Shown: positions 17,075-26,502 of the stretch, in pieces | Layout: every line of letters starts with the position of its first letter | Numbering within the stretch: position 1 is the first letter of the stretch | Source of the DNA: Paenibacillus turicensis | GTDB lineage: Bacteria; Bacillota; Bacilli; Paenibacillales; Paenibacillaceae | Assembly: GCF_017873435.1 (NCBI RefSeq) | Contig: NZ_JAGGKG010000011.1 | Span: 62,001-126,000, forward strand | Direction: 5' to 3' | Length of the DNA: 64,000 bases | Translations under genes and position numbers: made by a program | The notes under the pieces: model-generated | Told to the model about the DNA's origin: nothing | Database searches by the model: none | Seen by the model: only the letters and a program-made list of their open reading frames with translations

Positions 17075-18436
17075 ATGAGGCAAACTTATACGTTAAAGCA
17101 AAAGTACATACAATTTCTACATATTATGATTCCGATCTTTATTACACAAACAGCGCTTTCGTTAATGGCTTTTATTGATACCAGTATGTCAGGTCATGTC
17201 AGTAAAGAGGATATGGCTGGGGCGGCAATTGGATCTAGCTTGTGGTTACCAATACAAACTGGCATCAGTGGAATTTTAATGGGAATTACCCCAATCGTTG
17301 CAGGTTATATTGGCGCGAAGCAAAGGGAAAAAGTTGGTTATTCTGTTTTTCAGGCTTTATGGTTAGCGGTTGGAGTAAGCTTAAGCGTATTACTCGTTGG
17401 AATATTTACAGTAAGTCCCATCCTAAATTATATGGGATTAGATCCAAAGGTACATCATATCGCTTATTATTTTTTAACTGCACTTGCTTTTGGTATATTT
17501 CCTTTGTTTGGTTACACTGTACTCCGCTCCTTTATTGATGCACTTGGGCAAACGAAGATTTCTATGGCGATCACTTTATTAACTTTACCACTAAATGTTG
17601 GCGCAGGTTACGTCTTGATTTTTGGACATTTAGGTTTCCCTAGGTTAGGTGGGATTGGATCTGGCGTAGCAACCGCATTTACCTACTGGTGTATTTTCAT
17701 CATTGCAATTGTTATCGTCCATAAGCATCCTGCTTGCTCAAGCTACGGTGTATTTCATAAATTTTATAAGCTGTCACTGACAAAATGTAAAGAAATTATG
17801 AAAATAGGCGTGCCTATGGGCTTTGCCATCTTTTTTGAAACAGCAATCTTTGCCGCGATCACGTTACTTATGAGTCAATTTGATACTGCAACGATCGCAG
17901 CCAATCAAGCCGCCAACAATTTTTCTGGTACATTATATATGTTCCCGCTAAGTATTTGTCTCAGCTTAACGATTTTGGTTGGATATGAGGTAGGCGCATC
18001 ACGTCATAAAGATGCGAAGCAATATGCTAAATTAGGTATATTTACAGCTATTGGATTCTCACTCGTCGCTGCACTTATTTTACTTACTTTTAATTATGAG
18101 GTTGCTTCGATCTATTCCACAGAGCTTGATGTGATCGACCTCATTCAACACTTTTTAATTTATGCGATCTTTTTTCAAATTTCAGATGCCATCGCAACCC
18201 CAACACAAGGTGTGCTGCGTGGTTATCAAGATGTCAACAGCACGTTTTGGATTACATTAGTAGCGTATTGGATTATTGGATTACCTCTAGGTTATGTATT
18301 AGCAAACTATACGTCAAATGGCCCTTACGGTTACTGGATTGGCCTCATTACAGGTCTAGCAATCGCCGCAGTTTTCCTATTATATCGTTTGAAGAAAATT
18401 CAACGTAGAACCGAAACAGAGAATGCTCCTTCTTAA
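17075..18436 (+). CDS. MATE-family multidrug/cation exporter
   Basis: 453-aa exporter with 12 predicted membrane segments, using a Na+ or H+ gradient. The first repeat has ITQTALSLMAFIDTSMSGHVS and the second half FAIFFETAIFAAITLLMSQF and AANQAANNFSGTLYM, typical of NorM/MatE proteins. The start MRQTYTLKQKY at 17075 is supported by GGAG 9 nt upstream; ATG 17060 is a longer in-frame option. A terminator after the stop separates it from the convergent pfkA. Confidence 0.92.
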   Translation: MRQTYTLKQKYIQFLHIMIPIFITQTALSLMAFIDTSMSGHVSKEDMAGAAIGSSLWLPIQTGISGILMGITPIVAGYIGAKQREKVGYSVFQALWLAVGVSLSVLLVGIFTVSPILNYMGLDPKVHHIAYYFLTALAFGIFPLFGYTVLRSFIDALGQTKISMAITLLTLPLNVGAGYVLIFGHLGFPRLGGIGSGVATAFTYWCIFIIAIVIVHKHPACSSYGVFHKFYKLSLTKCKEIMKIGVPMGFAIFFETAIFAAITLLMSQFDTATIAANQAANNFSGTLYMFPLSICLSLTILVGYEVGASRHKDAKQYAKLGIFTAIGFSLVAALILLTFNYEVASIYSTELDVIDLIQHFLIYAIFFQISDAIATPTQGVLRGYQDVNSTFWITLVAYWIIGLPLGYVLANYTSNGPYGYWIGLITGLAIAAVFLLYRLKKIQRRTETENAPS

Positions 18437-18460
18437 CTTTTAACAAAATAAAAATCAACA

Positions 18461-18550
18461 AAAAACAGGCATTCACAGTACTGCATACCCTAATTGTTAT
18501 ACACTAACAACAAATGGGATTCAGTTCAAAAGTGACTGCCTGTTTTATTT
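18461..18550. terminator. Terminator between the MATE gene and pfkA
   Basis: AAAACAGGCA pairs with TGCCTGTTTT across a long loop that has some internal pairing (CAC / GTG next to the stem). A T-rich tail follows on the plus strand and an A/T run on the other side. Confidence 0.7.
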
Positions 18551-18581
18551 TTAATCTAGTAATACGCTTAGAAATGAATCA

Positions 18582-19553
18582 TTATTGAGAAAGACGTGAA
18601 GCCAATTCGTATAGCTCTACATCAAATTCTTTTTTCGTAGATACCACTTTTTCGATATCCGTCAAAATCATTTGTCCGCCAATCATACCACAAGCTTTAT
18701 TAGACTCGCCTGCAATTAAGCTACGTACAGCAAAATCTCCTAGACGGCTTGCTAAGTTACGATCAAATGGAGTTGGTGATCCACCACGTTGAATATGTCC
18801 TAATACAGTCGCACGCGGCTCCAAGGATGGTTGACGGGATTTAATCGCCTTAACCACCTCTTCCCCTGAGCATACACCTTCTGCAACAATAACAATGCTA
18901 TGTCGTTTACCTTTATCAAAGTTTTGTCTCATCCGATCAGCTACCTCATTTAAATCATAAGGCATCTCAGGTACAAGAATCGTTTCAGCGCCAGAAGCAA
19001 GTCCAGCATGTAAAGCAATATCTCCTGCATGACGACCCATAACTTCAACTACAGAAGCACGCTCATGTGATGACATTGTATCACGTAGCTTATTGACTGC
19101 ATCTACTACGATGCTAACCGCAGTATCGAAACCAATTGTATAATCTGTACATGAAATATCATTATCAATTGTACCTGGAAGACCCATCGTTTTAATTCCT
19201 AGCTTACTTAGCTTTTCTGCACCATGATATGAACCGTCCCCACCAATAACAACTAAACCGTCAATCCCACGATCACGTAAAATTTGTGCACCTTTAGCTT
19301 GTCCTTCTGGTGTTTTGAATTCAAGGCAACGCGCAGATTGAAGAATTGTACCTCCACGTTGGATAATGTCACCCACGCTACGAATGTCCATAGAGAAAAT
19401 ATCTTCATTAAGCAAGCCTTGATATCCACGTTGAATACCAAAAACTTCTAAGCCATAATATAATCCGCTACGCACTACAGCACGTACAGCTGCGTTCATC
19501 CCTTGAGAATCTCCACCGCTTGTAAGTACTGCGATTTTTTTAATTTGTGACAT
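18582..19553 (-). CDS. pfkA: ATP-dependent 6-phosphofructokinase
   Basis: Key glycolytic step, fructose-6-phosphate to fructose-1,6-bisphosphate. 323 aa, normal for bacterial PfkA. Seen: ATP-binding TSGGDSQGMNAAVR, GGDGSYHGA, catalytic GTIDND, substrate-binding MGRHAGD and GHIQRGG. The usual Pro in GGDxPGMN is Gln here. AGGAGG precedes the ATG at 19553. It stands alone rather than beside pyruvate kinase as in B. subtilis. Confidence 0.95.
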   Translation of the reverse strand: MSQIKKIAVLTSGGDSQGMNAAVRAVVRSGLYYGLEVFGIQRGYQGLLNEDIFSMDIRSVGDIIQRGGTILQSARCLEFKTPEGQAKGAQILRDRGIDGLVVIGGDGSYHGAEKLSKLGIKTMGLPGTIDNDISCTDYTIGFDTAVSIVVDAVNKLRDTMSSHERASVVEVMGRHAGDIALHAGLASGAETILVPEMPYDLNEVADRMRQNFDKGKRHSIVIVAEGVCSGEEVVKAIKSRQPSLEPRATVLGHIQRGGSPTPFDRNLASRLGDFAVRSLIAGESNKACGMIGGQMILTDIEKVVSTKKEFDVELYELASRLSQ

Positions 19554-19601
19554 ATGAATTCCTCCTAAAATTTAAGCTGTAACCTTTAAAACCTATAGCA
19601 T

Positions 19602-20681
19602 TTATATATGTTTGCGAATCCAACGACTGTTAACGAAAAAAAACAAACGCATAAGCGGACTTTTTCTCATTAACTTTCTTGAGGCGTCGCGTATTTCTTT
19701 TTGTTGACTTACCTTTGGATCTGATAGATATAGAGCAACAAGGCCCTCTATAATCATGACATGAAATGACGAGGCTGGTAAAGCAACAACATCACGTCTA
19801 GCGTTTTCAATGATCATCGTAATTCGTTGTATCATCAATTCTCGTGAATCGTAATAACTACAAAAATTGAGGTCGCCGCCAATCTCATCTTCCTCTTGAT
19901 CAATTAAATAATCAAGCATAATATGTAATCCACATACATGAGGAAAATAACTATCAAATATTTTTTTAGCGTCTGTGTCAAGTAATGTCTTACTGCTCGC
20001 AGCTAAAAACAACATAAAGACACCTAATGTCGAACCTGTCGCTGCTGCAAACTCATTCCATTGTAAATGAGGTGTACGGTATTTATTATCTTCCCACCAT
20101 TTCAACAGAGCAGCTTCACGTTCATTAGGATGAATGTGCTTATACACTTGAAGATCGCTATATAGCGATACTAATTCAACAATATAAGGCTTAACTGTCT
20201 CATAGCTAGGTAGCTCAGCAATTTTTAGCCGACAAGCTTCAACTAAAGATAGCAAATAAGCCCCATCTTCTTTTTCCTCACGTAAAGCATAATAATCTTG
20301 TGGCTCTCTGTTAGGGTCTACCGCATCTAGCATACTTTGATGTAATAATCGAAAATCATCAGGGTCCATTGAAGTACTGCGATCACATAAATTGTCTAAG
20401 TAATCACTAATGCTTTGAAAAGCAACGATTAAAGGAATCAAAACATGACGTTTCGCCAAATTTGCGGCTGCATACACACTGCCTCCTTGGCAATGAAACT
20501 CCTTAGTAGCAATGCTAGCTAACGCTTGCTTTCTTAATTCGGGATCAGGAATTTGTGCAGCATTATGCTTCCAGTAATCTAGTTCCTTGCGAACATCCGG
20601 TAAAATAAACTTGTACACCCGACTCATCAGCCGAAAAGGTTCACGAGGTATTTTATTGTGGCTTTGCTCAAATTCAAACAC
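19602..20681 (-). CDS. ytpB: Tetraprenyl-beta-curcumene synthase family (DUF2600, YtpB-like)
   Basis: Large terpene synthase family that cyclises a C35 (heptaprenyl) diphosphate in the sesquarterpene pathway of Bacillus. 359 aa, all alpha, with the metal-binding motif DYLDNLCDR at residues 93-101 and a second acidic stretch DYLIDQEEDE. The longest frame starts at 20711, but GGAGG at 20695-20691 lies inside that extension and 9 nt before the GTG at 20681, so GTG is chosen. No partner terpene cyclase gene is adjacent. Confidence 0.85.
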   Translation of the reverse strand: MFEFEQSHNKIPREPFRLMSRVYKFILPDVRKELDYWKHNAAQIPDPELRKQALASIATKEFHCQGGSVYAAANLAKRHVLIPLIVAFQSISDYLDNLCDRSTSMDPDDFRLLHQSMLDAVDPNREPQDYYALREEKEDGAYLLSLVEACRLKIAELPSYETVKPYIVELVSLYSDLQVYKHIHPNEREAALLKWWEDNKYRTPHLQWNEFAAATGSTLGVFMLFLAASSKTLLDTDAKKIFDSYFPHVCGLHIMLDYLIDQEEDEIGGDLNFCSYYDSRELMIQRITMIIENARRDVVALPASSFHVMIIEGLVALYLSDPKVSQQKEIRDASRKLMRKSPLMRLFFFVNSRWIRKHI

Positions 20682-20783
20682 TAGGGCACGCCTCCAAGGT
20701 GTAGTTAACAATATAATCTAAATGTCCATAAACAGACATCAGCGCTTATATTATAATATGATCTAACTTTTTGCACAAATAAA

Positions 20784-21857
20784 CTAAATCACAACTCCAT
20801 TATACGCTTTAATTTTGCTAAATTCAGGAGGGTATCCATATGTAACTGCATTGATAATTTCATTTTTTCGGGACGCTGCTTCCTCCAGAGGAAGATCAAC
20901 GATAATATCTTCTACATCATGAGGTCCAATCCGCCAATGTCCTAACGCAGCGCCTTGAAACTGCCCATCAATCAATAAATATTGTAATACTTCTTTCCCG
21001 CTATACCGTTTCTTTAATTGTGATAAATGAGCTCGAACTAAAAAGTCAGACTTGTCCAGCATAATTACACTGTGAAGTGGCGATTGCGCAATGTCCTTAC
21101 TAGATCGTTCAAAATCCGTGGCGCACATCCACCCTTCTCCTATTCCCTCTACCTCGGTTGCCATAAGCTTTCCCGTCTGAAGTGCACTGTCAACGACTAT
21201 CTTTATCGTTTTAGCTGTAAACCCACTCCAGCTTTTAAATTGCTCCATATCCGTAAAAACCATCACTTCAACAAAGCGGAGTAAAACCTCTTCGATCGCT
21301 TTAAGACGACTTATCTCATCTGTTGGAATTTCAAACCATTGCTCAGTGAAATCAAGCCATCCCGTTTCCCATTCACTGTCAACCTGTTCTTCCACAAGTA
21401 AAAAGGCTTGTTGTAAAGTCTGTAGTGCTGCACCAATTTCTTTTGCCGTATAAGGTAATATTTCCTTTAACTGATCCTTAGTCAAGCCTCCAGACTGTTT
21501 AACAGCTTTATACACTTGCTCGTGAACCTGACTCATCTGTGCTGGCACTTTTCGAAATGCAGTGGCATACAACTGTAAATCATCCTCCGTTACGTAGGCC
21601 ACTCGTCCATCTTGAAATCTTGACTTTACAATCACATGCTTCTCACGCAAATAGAAAGCGATATTGGAATCATTAAAAACTGTACGATGCACGAGGGAAG
21701 GTGGCTCACCAGGTCGGCCAAAAAAAACGGGTGCAACAGGCTGAAGTGATTTAAACATAGAGAGATAAGCTTCCTCGTTAGTAACCTCTGTTAAAGGGTG
21801 TAACAGTCCTTGGCGAGCCATTCTTAGTCTTATAACCTGATCGATTGTCCAGTTCAT
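20784..21857 (-). CDS. YcaQ-like winged-helix DNA-binding protein (HTH_42, AlkZ-like)
   Basis: 357 aa, several winged-helix units and no membrane segment. The start MNWTIDQVIRLRMARQGLLHP, the LVHRTVF and later GYPPEF segments, and length fit the HTH_42/YcaQ group, whose members include DNA glycosylases (AlkZ) that remove alkylated or crosslinked bases. The Gln-containing catalytic motif of AlkZ is not clear, so glycosylase activity is uncertain. GGGGATAAGGA precedes the ATG. Confidence 0.55.
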   Translation of the reverse strand: MNWTIDQVIRLRMARQGLLHPLTEVTNEEAYLSMFKSLQPVAPVFFGRPGEPPSLVHRTVFNDSNIAFYLREKHVIVKSRFQDGRVAYVTEDDLQLYATAFRKVPAQMSQVHEQVYKAVKQSGGLTKDQLKEILPYTAKEIGAALQTLQQAFLLVEEQVDSEWETGWLDFTEQWFEIPTDEISRLKAIEEVLLRFVEVMVFTDMEQFKSWSGFTAKTIKIVVDSALQTGKLMATEVEGIGEGWMCATDFERSSKDIAQSPLHSVIMLDKSDFLVRAHLSQLKKRYSGKEVLQYLLIDGQFQGAALGHWRIGPHDVEDIIVDLPLEEAASRKNEIINAVTYGYPPEFSKIKAYNGVVI

Positions 21858-21910
21858 TCCTTATCCCCTTCTTCTACGGCGTGTTATGATAACAAAATCA
21901 CATATATCTC

Positions 21911-21942
21911 AAAAAAAGACACAGCCTCCTGGCTGTGTCTTT
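21911..21942 (-). terminator. Terminator of the cold-shock gene
   Basis: AAAGACACAGCC / GGCTGTGTCTTT with a TTTTTTT tail on the minus strand. Confidence 0.9.
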
Positions 21943-21995
21943 CATATCATGCTTAGAACCAAATTTTATAAGTCATCCTTAGTCAGGAAATAATC

Positions 21996-22193
21996 TTATA
22001 ATTTGATTACGTTAGCAGCTTGTTGACCACGGTTACCTTCAGTAATTTCGAATTCTACGGCTTGACCTTCGTCTAATGTCTTGAAGCCTTCGTCTTGAAT
22101 AGCTGAGAAGTGTACAAATACATCTTCGCCGCCTTCAACTTGAATAAAACCGTAACCTTTTTCTGCGTTAAACCATTTAACTGTACCTTTCAA
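21996..22193 (-). CDS. cspA: Cold-shock protein, CspA family
   Basis: 65-aa OB-fold RNA/DNA chaperone. RNP1 (KGYGFIQV) and RNP2 (VFVHFSAI) are both present, as is the family start [15 protein letters not shown]. Start is TTG 22193, 8 nt after AGGAGG. A short gene with its own terminator. Confidence 0.95.
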   Translation of the reverse strand: MKGTVKWFNAEKGYGFIQVEGGEDVFVHFSAIQDEGFKTLDEGQAVEFEITEGNRGQQAANVIKL

Positions 22194-22435
22194 ATGAACA
22201 ACCTCCTAAAAATAATCACCATCATTGGTGAATAACCATATTATACTCTATGACTTTGGACAATGCAATGTGACATTTTTCTCTCTTTTTATTTTTAATC
22301 AGTTCCATAGACCTGAACTTTTAATGGACAAACCTAAGGTTTTATTTGCTTTCCCGTCATGGCTAAGGTATCATTTCTTAAGATTGTACTCTTAAAAAAG
22401 ACAACACAATATAATGAAGAAGGTTGGCGTACGCG

Positions 22436-22669
22436 ATGATGAAAAAACATCAAATATATAAAAAAGATAAGTGGAATATGATGACAGTAGAGGTTCAGGG
22501 CAGATACATCGTATTAAGAGAAATTTCTGAACAATGGGGCGAGGAAACCCACAATTTCCTAAGCCGCCCTGCCATGATGGAATGGGCTAAAAATCGTTTC
22601 CCTAAAGAACATTACATAGAACGTGAAGCAGAATGGGAAGAAATTATGGAAGCCTTTAAAAATATTTAA
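22436..22669 (+). CDS. Hypothetical small basic/acidic protein
   Basis: 77 aa, unrecognised, soluble, rich in Glu, Lys, Met and Trp (four Trp). The start at ATG 22436 or 22439 is uncertain because GAAGG lies about 13 nt upstream; TTG 22424 is too close to it. It is followed 10 nt later by a 57-aa membrane protein gene with a strong ribosome binding site, so the two probably form an operon. Confidence 0.55.
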   Translation: MMKKHQIYKKDKWNMMTVEVQGRYIVLREISEQWGEETHNFLSRPAMMEWAKNRFPKEHYIEREAEWEEIMEAFKNI

Positions 22670-22679
22670 GAGGTGAAAT

Positions 22680-22853
22680 ATGGACAGCTCTAATCTTGTA
22701 ATATTTACAATTTCCTCTTTTGCATTAGGGGCTATATTGCTGATGACTAAAAATAGCGTTCACCCTAAATTTAAAAGAGGACTAGCAACTGCGGCAGTAT
22801 TTATGATTGCCGCTGCATTTATTATGGTTATATATACACTATTCACCTTGTAA
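22680..22853 (+). CDS. 57-aa membrane protein, two predicted membrane segments
   Basis: Short frame starting ATG 22680 after GAGGTGAAAT and ending TAA at 22851-22853. The product begins MDSSNLVIFTISSFALGAIL, has a basic loop (HPKFKRG) and a second hydrophobic segment (AVFMIAAAFIMVIYTLF). The ribosome binding site, 10-nt spacing from the preceding gene and hairpin topology support a real gene. No family recognised. Confidence 0.65.
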   Translation: MDSSNLVIFTISSFALGAILLMTKNSVHPKFKRGLATAAVFMIAAAFIMVIYTLFTL

Positions 22854-23081
22854 AACAAAACGAGAAGAAACTTTTACCTCTACAGAAATATTATGTACAA
22901 TAAAAGGACAAACTAGGGCTAATTTAGCTAAAAGGAGCTCCTAGTAATGAATAACGTAGCTATTATAGCTTTAATGCTTAGTTGCAGTGTGCTAACATCT
23001 TCGATGCCTAGTCTACCTACAGCAATGACATCTAGCGCTACAATGTCTCAAAATAAGCTACCTAAACAAAGGAGGACGACA

Positions 23082-24869
23082 ATGAGTACTTTAAAACGTT
23101 CTGAGGTTAAACAAGAGAACACATGGAAACTAGAGGATCTATTTGAAAATCAACAAGCTTGGGATCAAAGCTACAACGAATTAAAAAAAGCTTACTCTGA
23201 TGCTTCTAAGTATGAGGGAAAACTAAACAATGCTGGAAATTTAAAAGCAGTATTTGAATTAGAGGATGAGTTATCACTACAAATTGAGCGCTTATATGTG
23301 TATGCTCACCTTCATCATGACGAGGACACAACCAACCCTACATATCAGGCACTCGTAGAAAAAGCGAAAAAATTAAGCGTGGAAATTAGCGAAGCATTAT
23401 CCTTTATTACACCAGAAATTTTATCCTTGCCCGAAAATGAGCTAGACGCCTTTATTCAAAATCCAGAGTTAGCAGATTATAAATTTACATTAGAAGAAAT
23501 TAAACGTGAAAAGGCTCACATCTTAACCAAAACAGAAGAAGCCTTGCTTGCACAGGTTGGCAACTTATCTCAAGCACCTCAAAGCATTTTTGGCATGATT
23601 AACAATGCGGATCTCAAATTCCCTAAAATCAAAGATGAAAATGGCAAAGAGGTTGAATTGACTCATGGTAGCTACATTCAATTTTTAGAGAGCCCTCATC
23701 GTGAAGTACGTGAGCGCGCGTTTAAAGCTGTATATGCAACGTATGCGAAGCAAAAAAATACAATTGCAGCAACGTTAAGTGCAAATGTAAATAAAAATAT
23801 GTTTTATTCTAAAGTACGCAAGTACCCTTCTGTCTTAGAAATGTCCCTTTACGGTGACAATATTTCTAAAGAGGTATATACCAACCTCATTGACACGATT
23901 CATGAAAGCCTGCCATTGATGCACCGTTACATGAAATTGCGCAAGAAGCTACTTGGTGTGGATGAATTGCACATGTATGACTTGTTTGCGCCATTAGTTG
24001 AGGAATATAAATGGGATATTACTTATGAAGAAGCTAAAGGCATGATTGAAGAAGGCTTAAAGCCATTAGGTGAAAACTATTTGAAGGTGCTTCGTGATGG
24101 ATTTAATAAGCGCTGGATTGACGTATATGAAAATGAAGGGAAACGTACTGGGGCTTATAGCTGGGGCGCGTATGGCACACACCCTTATGTTTTGCTTAAT
24201 CACAAGAATAACTTAAATAGCATGTTTACACTTGCCCACGAAATGGGTCATGCGCTTCACTCCTATTTCTCTGATGAAAATTTAAAGTATCGTGATGCAC
24301 AATATACGATTTTCTTAGCGGAAGTAGCTTCGACAACCAATGAAGCCTTGCTCATGGATTATTTGCTCAAAAAATCAACGGATCCGAAGCAAAAAATGTA
24401 TTTGTTAACGTATTATGCTGATCAATTCCGGACTACGATTTTCCGTCAAACGATGTTTGCAGAATTTGAAAAGCTGATTCATGAGCGTGCAGAATCGGGT
24501 GAATCCTTAACACCACAAGCATTATCTTCAATCTACTATGACCTTAATGTGAAGTACTATGGTTCAGACATGGTTGTAGATCAGGACATCGAAATGGAAT
24601 GGGCACGTATCCCTCATTTCTACACCAGCTTTTACGTATACAAATATGCAACTGGCTTCTCAGCAGCAACTAGCTTCTCGAAGCAAATCTTAGAAGAAGG
24701 CACACCAGCTGTTGATCGTTATTTAGGCTTCCTAAAGAGTGGTGGCAGTGACTTCTCTATCAACATTTTGAAAAAAGCAGGCGTAGACATGTCCTCTCCT
24801 GAGCCAATTCGTGAAGCAATGAGTGTGTTTGAAGAGTTGCTAGATCAAATGGAGCAATTAAGCAAGTAA
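23082..24869 (+). CDS. pepF: Oligoendopeptidase F
   Basis: M3-family zinc peptidase that degrades short peptides. 595 aa from ATG 23082 (MSTLKRSEVKQ), which has AAAGGAGG at a good distance and gives the usual family start. The zinc motif is HEMGH (AHEMGHALHS), with a downstream AEVAST supplying the third ligand, and PYVLLNH conserved. An in-frame upstream ATG at 22947, also with AAGGAG, would add 45 residues containing a hydrophobic stretch (VAIIALMLS). Confidence 0.95.
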   Translation: MSTLKRSEVKQENTWKLEDLFENQQAWDQSYNELKKAYSDASKYEGKLNNAGNLKAVFELEDELSLQIERLYVYAHLHHDEDTTNPTYQALVEKAKKLSVEISEALSFITPEILSLPENELDAFIQNPELADYKFTLEEIKREKAHILTKTEEALLAQVGNLSQAPQSIFGMINNADLKFPKIKDENGKEVELTHGSYIQFLESPHREVRERAFKAVYATYAKQKNTIAATLSANVNKNMFYSKVRKYPSVLEMSLYGDNISKEVYTNLIDTIHESLPLMHRYMKLRKKLLGVDELHMYDLFAPLVEEYKWDITYEEAKGMIEEGLKPLGENYLKVLRDGFNKRWIDVYENEGKRTGAYSWGAYGTHPYVLLNHKNNLNSMFTLAHEMGHALHSYFSDENLKYRDAQYTIFLAEVASTTNEALLMDYLLKKSTDPKQKMYLLTYYADQFRTTIFRQTMFAEFEKLIHERAESGESLTPQALSSIYYDLNVKYYGSDMVVDQDIEMEWARIPHFYTSFYVYKYATGFSAATSFSKQILEEGTPAVDRYLGFLKSGGSDFSINILKKAGVDMSSPEPIREAMSVFEELLDQMEQLSK

Positions 24870-24878
24870 TGAAACAAC

Positions 24879-24928
24879 CAACCGCTGATCTAACATGTTC
24901 ATCATGTACTGATCAGCGGTTATCCTTT
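24879..24928 (+). terminator. Terminator after pepF
   Basis: AACCGCTGATC / GATCAGCGGTT stem followed by a T-rich tail. Confidence 0.75.
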
Positions 24929-24956
24929 ACACATACACCAATAGGCGGTGACATTT

Positions 24957-25286
24957 ATGAAAATTCAATGGTCTTTGATTTTTGCGCTTATCTTTGCGCT
25001 AATTACAGCTATTTTTGCTGTGATGAACGTGAATCCTGTTAACGTAAATTTATTTTTTGGAACCGTATCCCTCCCTCTTATTTTGCTTATTTTGGGTTGT
25101 ACTTTATTAGGCGGTATTATTGTTGGTTCTTTTGGTATTTATTGGGGTTATCGTTTGCAAAAAGAAGTAAAATCGCTGAAAAGTCAATTAGTACATATTC
25201 AAGAGGTAACTGGGTATACATTACCAGTGCAAGAGGAAACTCCCCCTACTGAACAAGAACCAAAAGACGATCAGCCTGTTCAATAA
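24957..25286 (+). CDS. LapA-domain (DUF1049) membrane protein
   Basis: 109 aa. Two membrane segments (about residues 5-25 and 40-65) with the family pattern AVMNVNPVNVNLFFG between them, then a coiled coil (QKEVKSLKSQLVHIQEV) and an acidic Pro/Glu/Gln-rich tail. In E. coli the related LapA works with LapB in lipopolysaccharide control, which cannot apply here, so the role is unknown. Start at ATG 24957 after GGCGGTG; GTG 24948 is in frame. Confidence 0.8.
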   Translation: MKIQWSLIFALIFALITAIFAVMNVNPVNVNLFFGTVSLPLILLILGCTLLGGIIVGSFGIYWGYRLQKEVKSLKSQLVHIQEVTGYTLPVQEETPPTEQEPKDDQPVQ

Positions 25287-25319
25287 TTCTTTTTTTATCT
25301 TAGGAGGTTTGTTCTTATT

Positions 25320-26357
25320 ATGGCTATAACAATCAATGAGCAATATATTCTTGATTTTTTAAAGGTACTACTAGATACTCCAAGCCCAAGCGGATTTACC
25401 CATGATATTATGAAAAAAATTAAGGCGGAAGCAGATCAGCTTGGTATATCTTTTTCTCAAAATGAAAAGGGTGGCGCTATCCTTAGCTTAAAAGGGAAAA
25501 GTTCCTCACGCAAAATTGCACTTAGTGCTCATGTTGATACATTAGGCGCAATGGTTAGAGCGATTACACCACATGGCACATTATCGTTAACCTCTGTGGG
25601 TGGCTTTATGATGAATAGCATTGAAAATGAATATTGCCAAATCCATACCCGTGATGGCCGTGTATATACAGGAACCATCTTGTCTAAGCATCCTTCTGTT
25701 CACGTCTATACTGATGCACGTGAATACAAACGTGATGAAGAAAATCTGGAGATTCGGATCGATGAGTTGGTTCATAACAAGGAGGATGTAATTTCACTTG
25801 GAATTAGTGTAGGTGATTACATCAGCTTTGAAGCTAGACCTGTATTTACATCAAGCGGTTATGTTAAATCTCGTCATTTAGACGATAAAGCAAGCGTAGC
25901 TGCATTGTTTGGTTTACTTGAAGCGAGCAAACGTGAGGGATGGGTTCCTCAGCATGATCTTCTCTTCCTTATCTCTAATTATGAAGAGGTTGGTCATGGT
26001 ACAGCATGGATTCCCGAAGGCATACATGAAATGATTGCAGTAGATATGGGCGCGATTGGTGACAATTTAAGTTGTAAGGAAACTGATGTTTCAATTTGTG
26101 CCAAGGATTCTGGTGGTCCTTACGATTATGAGATGACTAGCAAGCTAATCGAGCTAGCAAAACAGCTTGAAATCCCTTATGTCGTCGATATTTATCCAAG
26201 ATACAGCTCAGATGCAACAGCTGCATTACATGGCGGTCACAACATCCGTGCTGCTCTCATTGGCCCAGGCGTCCATGCTTCACATGCAATGGAGCGTACA
26301 CATAAGGAAGCGATTTTTAACACAACTAAATTGCTTGCTGCTTATGTTGAAGGCTAG
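25320..26357 (+). CDS. M42-family aminopeptidase
   Basis: 345-aa cytosolic dinuclear metal aminopeptidase, tetrahedral-complex type (FrvX/YsdC). Predicted metal and catalytic residues: His71 and Asp73 (SAHVDTLG), Asp in RHLDDKAS, the Glu pair in NYEEVGHG, Asp in AVDMGAIG and the late His in MERTHKEA. AGGAGG lies upstream. A 33-bp gap after the LapA gene suggests co-transcription. Confidence 0.9.
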   Translation: MAITINEQYILDFLKVLLDTPSPSGFTHDIMKKIKAEADQLGISFSQNEKGGAILSLKGKSSSRKIALSAHVDTLGAMVRAITPHGTLSLTSVGGFMMNSIENEYCQIHTRDGRVYTGTILSKHPSVHVYTDAREYKRDEENLEIRIDELVHNKEDVISLGISVGDYISFEARPVFTSSGYVKSRHLDDKASVAALFGLLEASKREGWVPQHDLLFLISNYEEVGHGTAWIPEGIHEMIAVDMGAIGDNLSCKETDVSICAKDSGGPYDYEMTSKLIELAKQLEIPYVVDIYPRYSSDATAALHGGHNIRAALIGPGVHASHAMERTHKEAIFNTTKLLAAYVEG

Positions 26358-26467
26358 GTAATTACGACTCAAAACCAAATGAGTGCTTGGCACTTATGGA
26401 AGCCCTACGCTAGTGTTTGTTAGTGCCAAGTACTAATTTTAAAATTGAATCATAATTATAGTCAATA

Positions 26468-26496
26468 TTGCATATTTGAATTAGTTCTGATATTAT
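26468..26496 (+). promoter_or_regulatory. Promoter of the serS T-box leader
   Basis: TTGCAT (26468-26473), 17-nt spacer, TATTAT (26491-26496), predicting a start near 26503 and a leader of about 267 nt. Confidence 0.5.
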
Positions 26497-26502
26497 AGCA
26501 AA

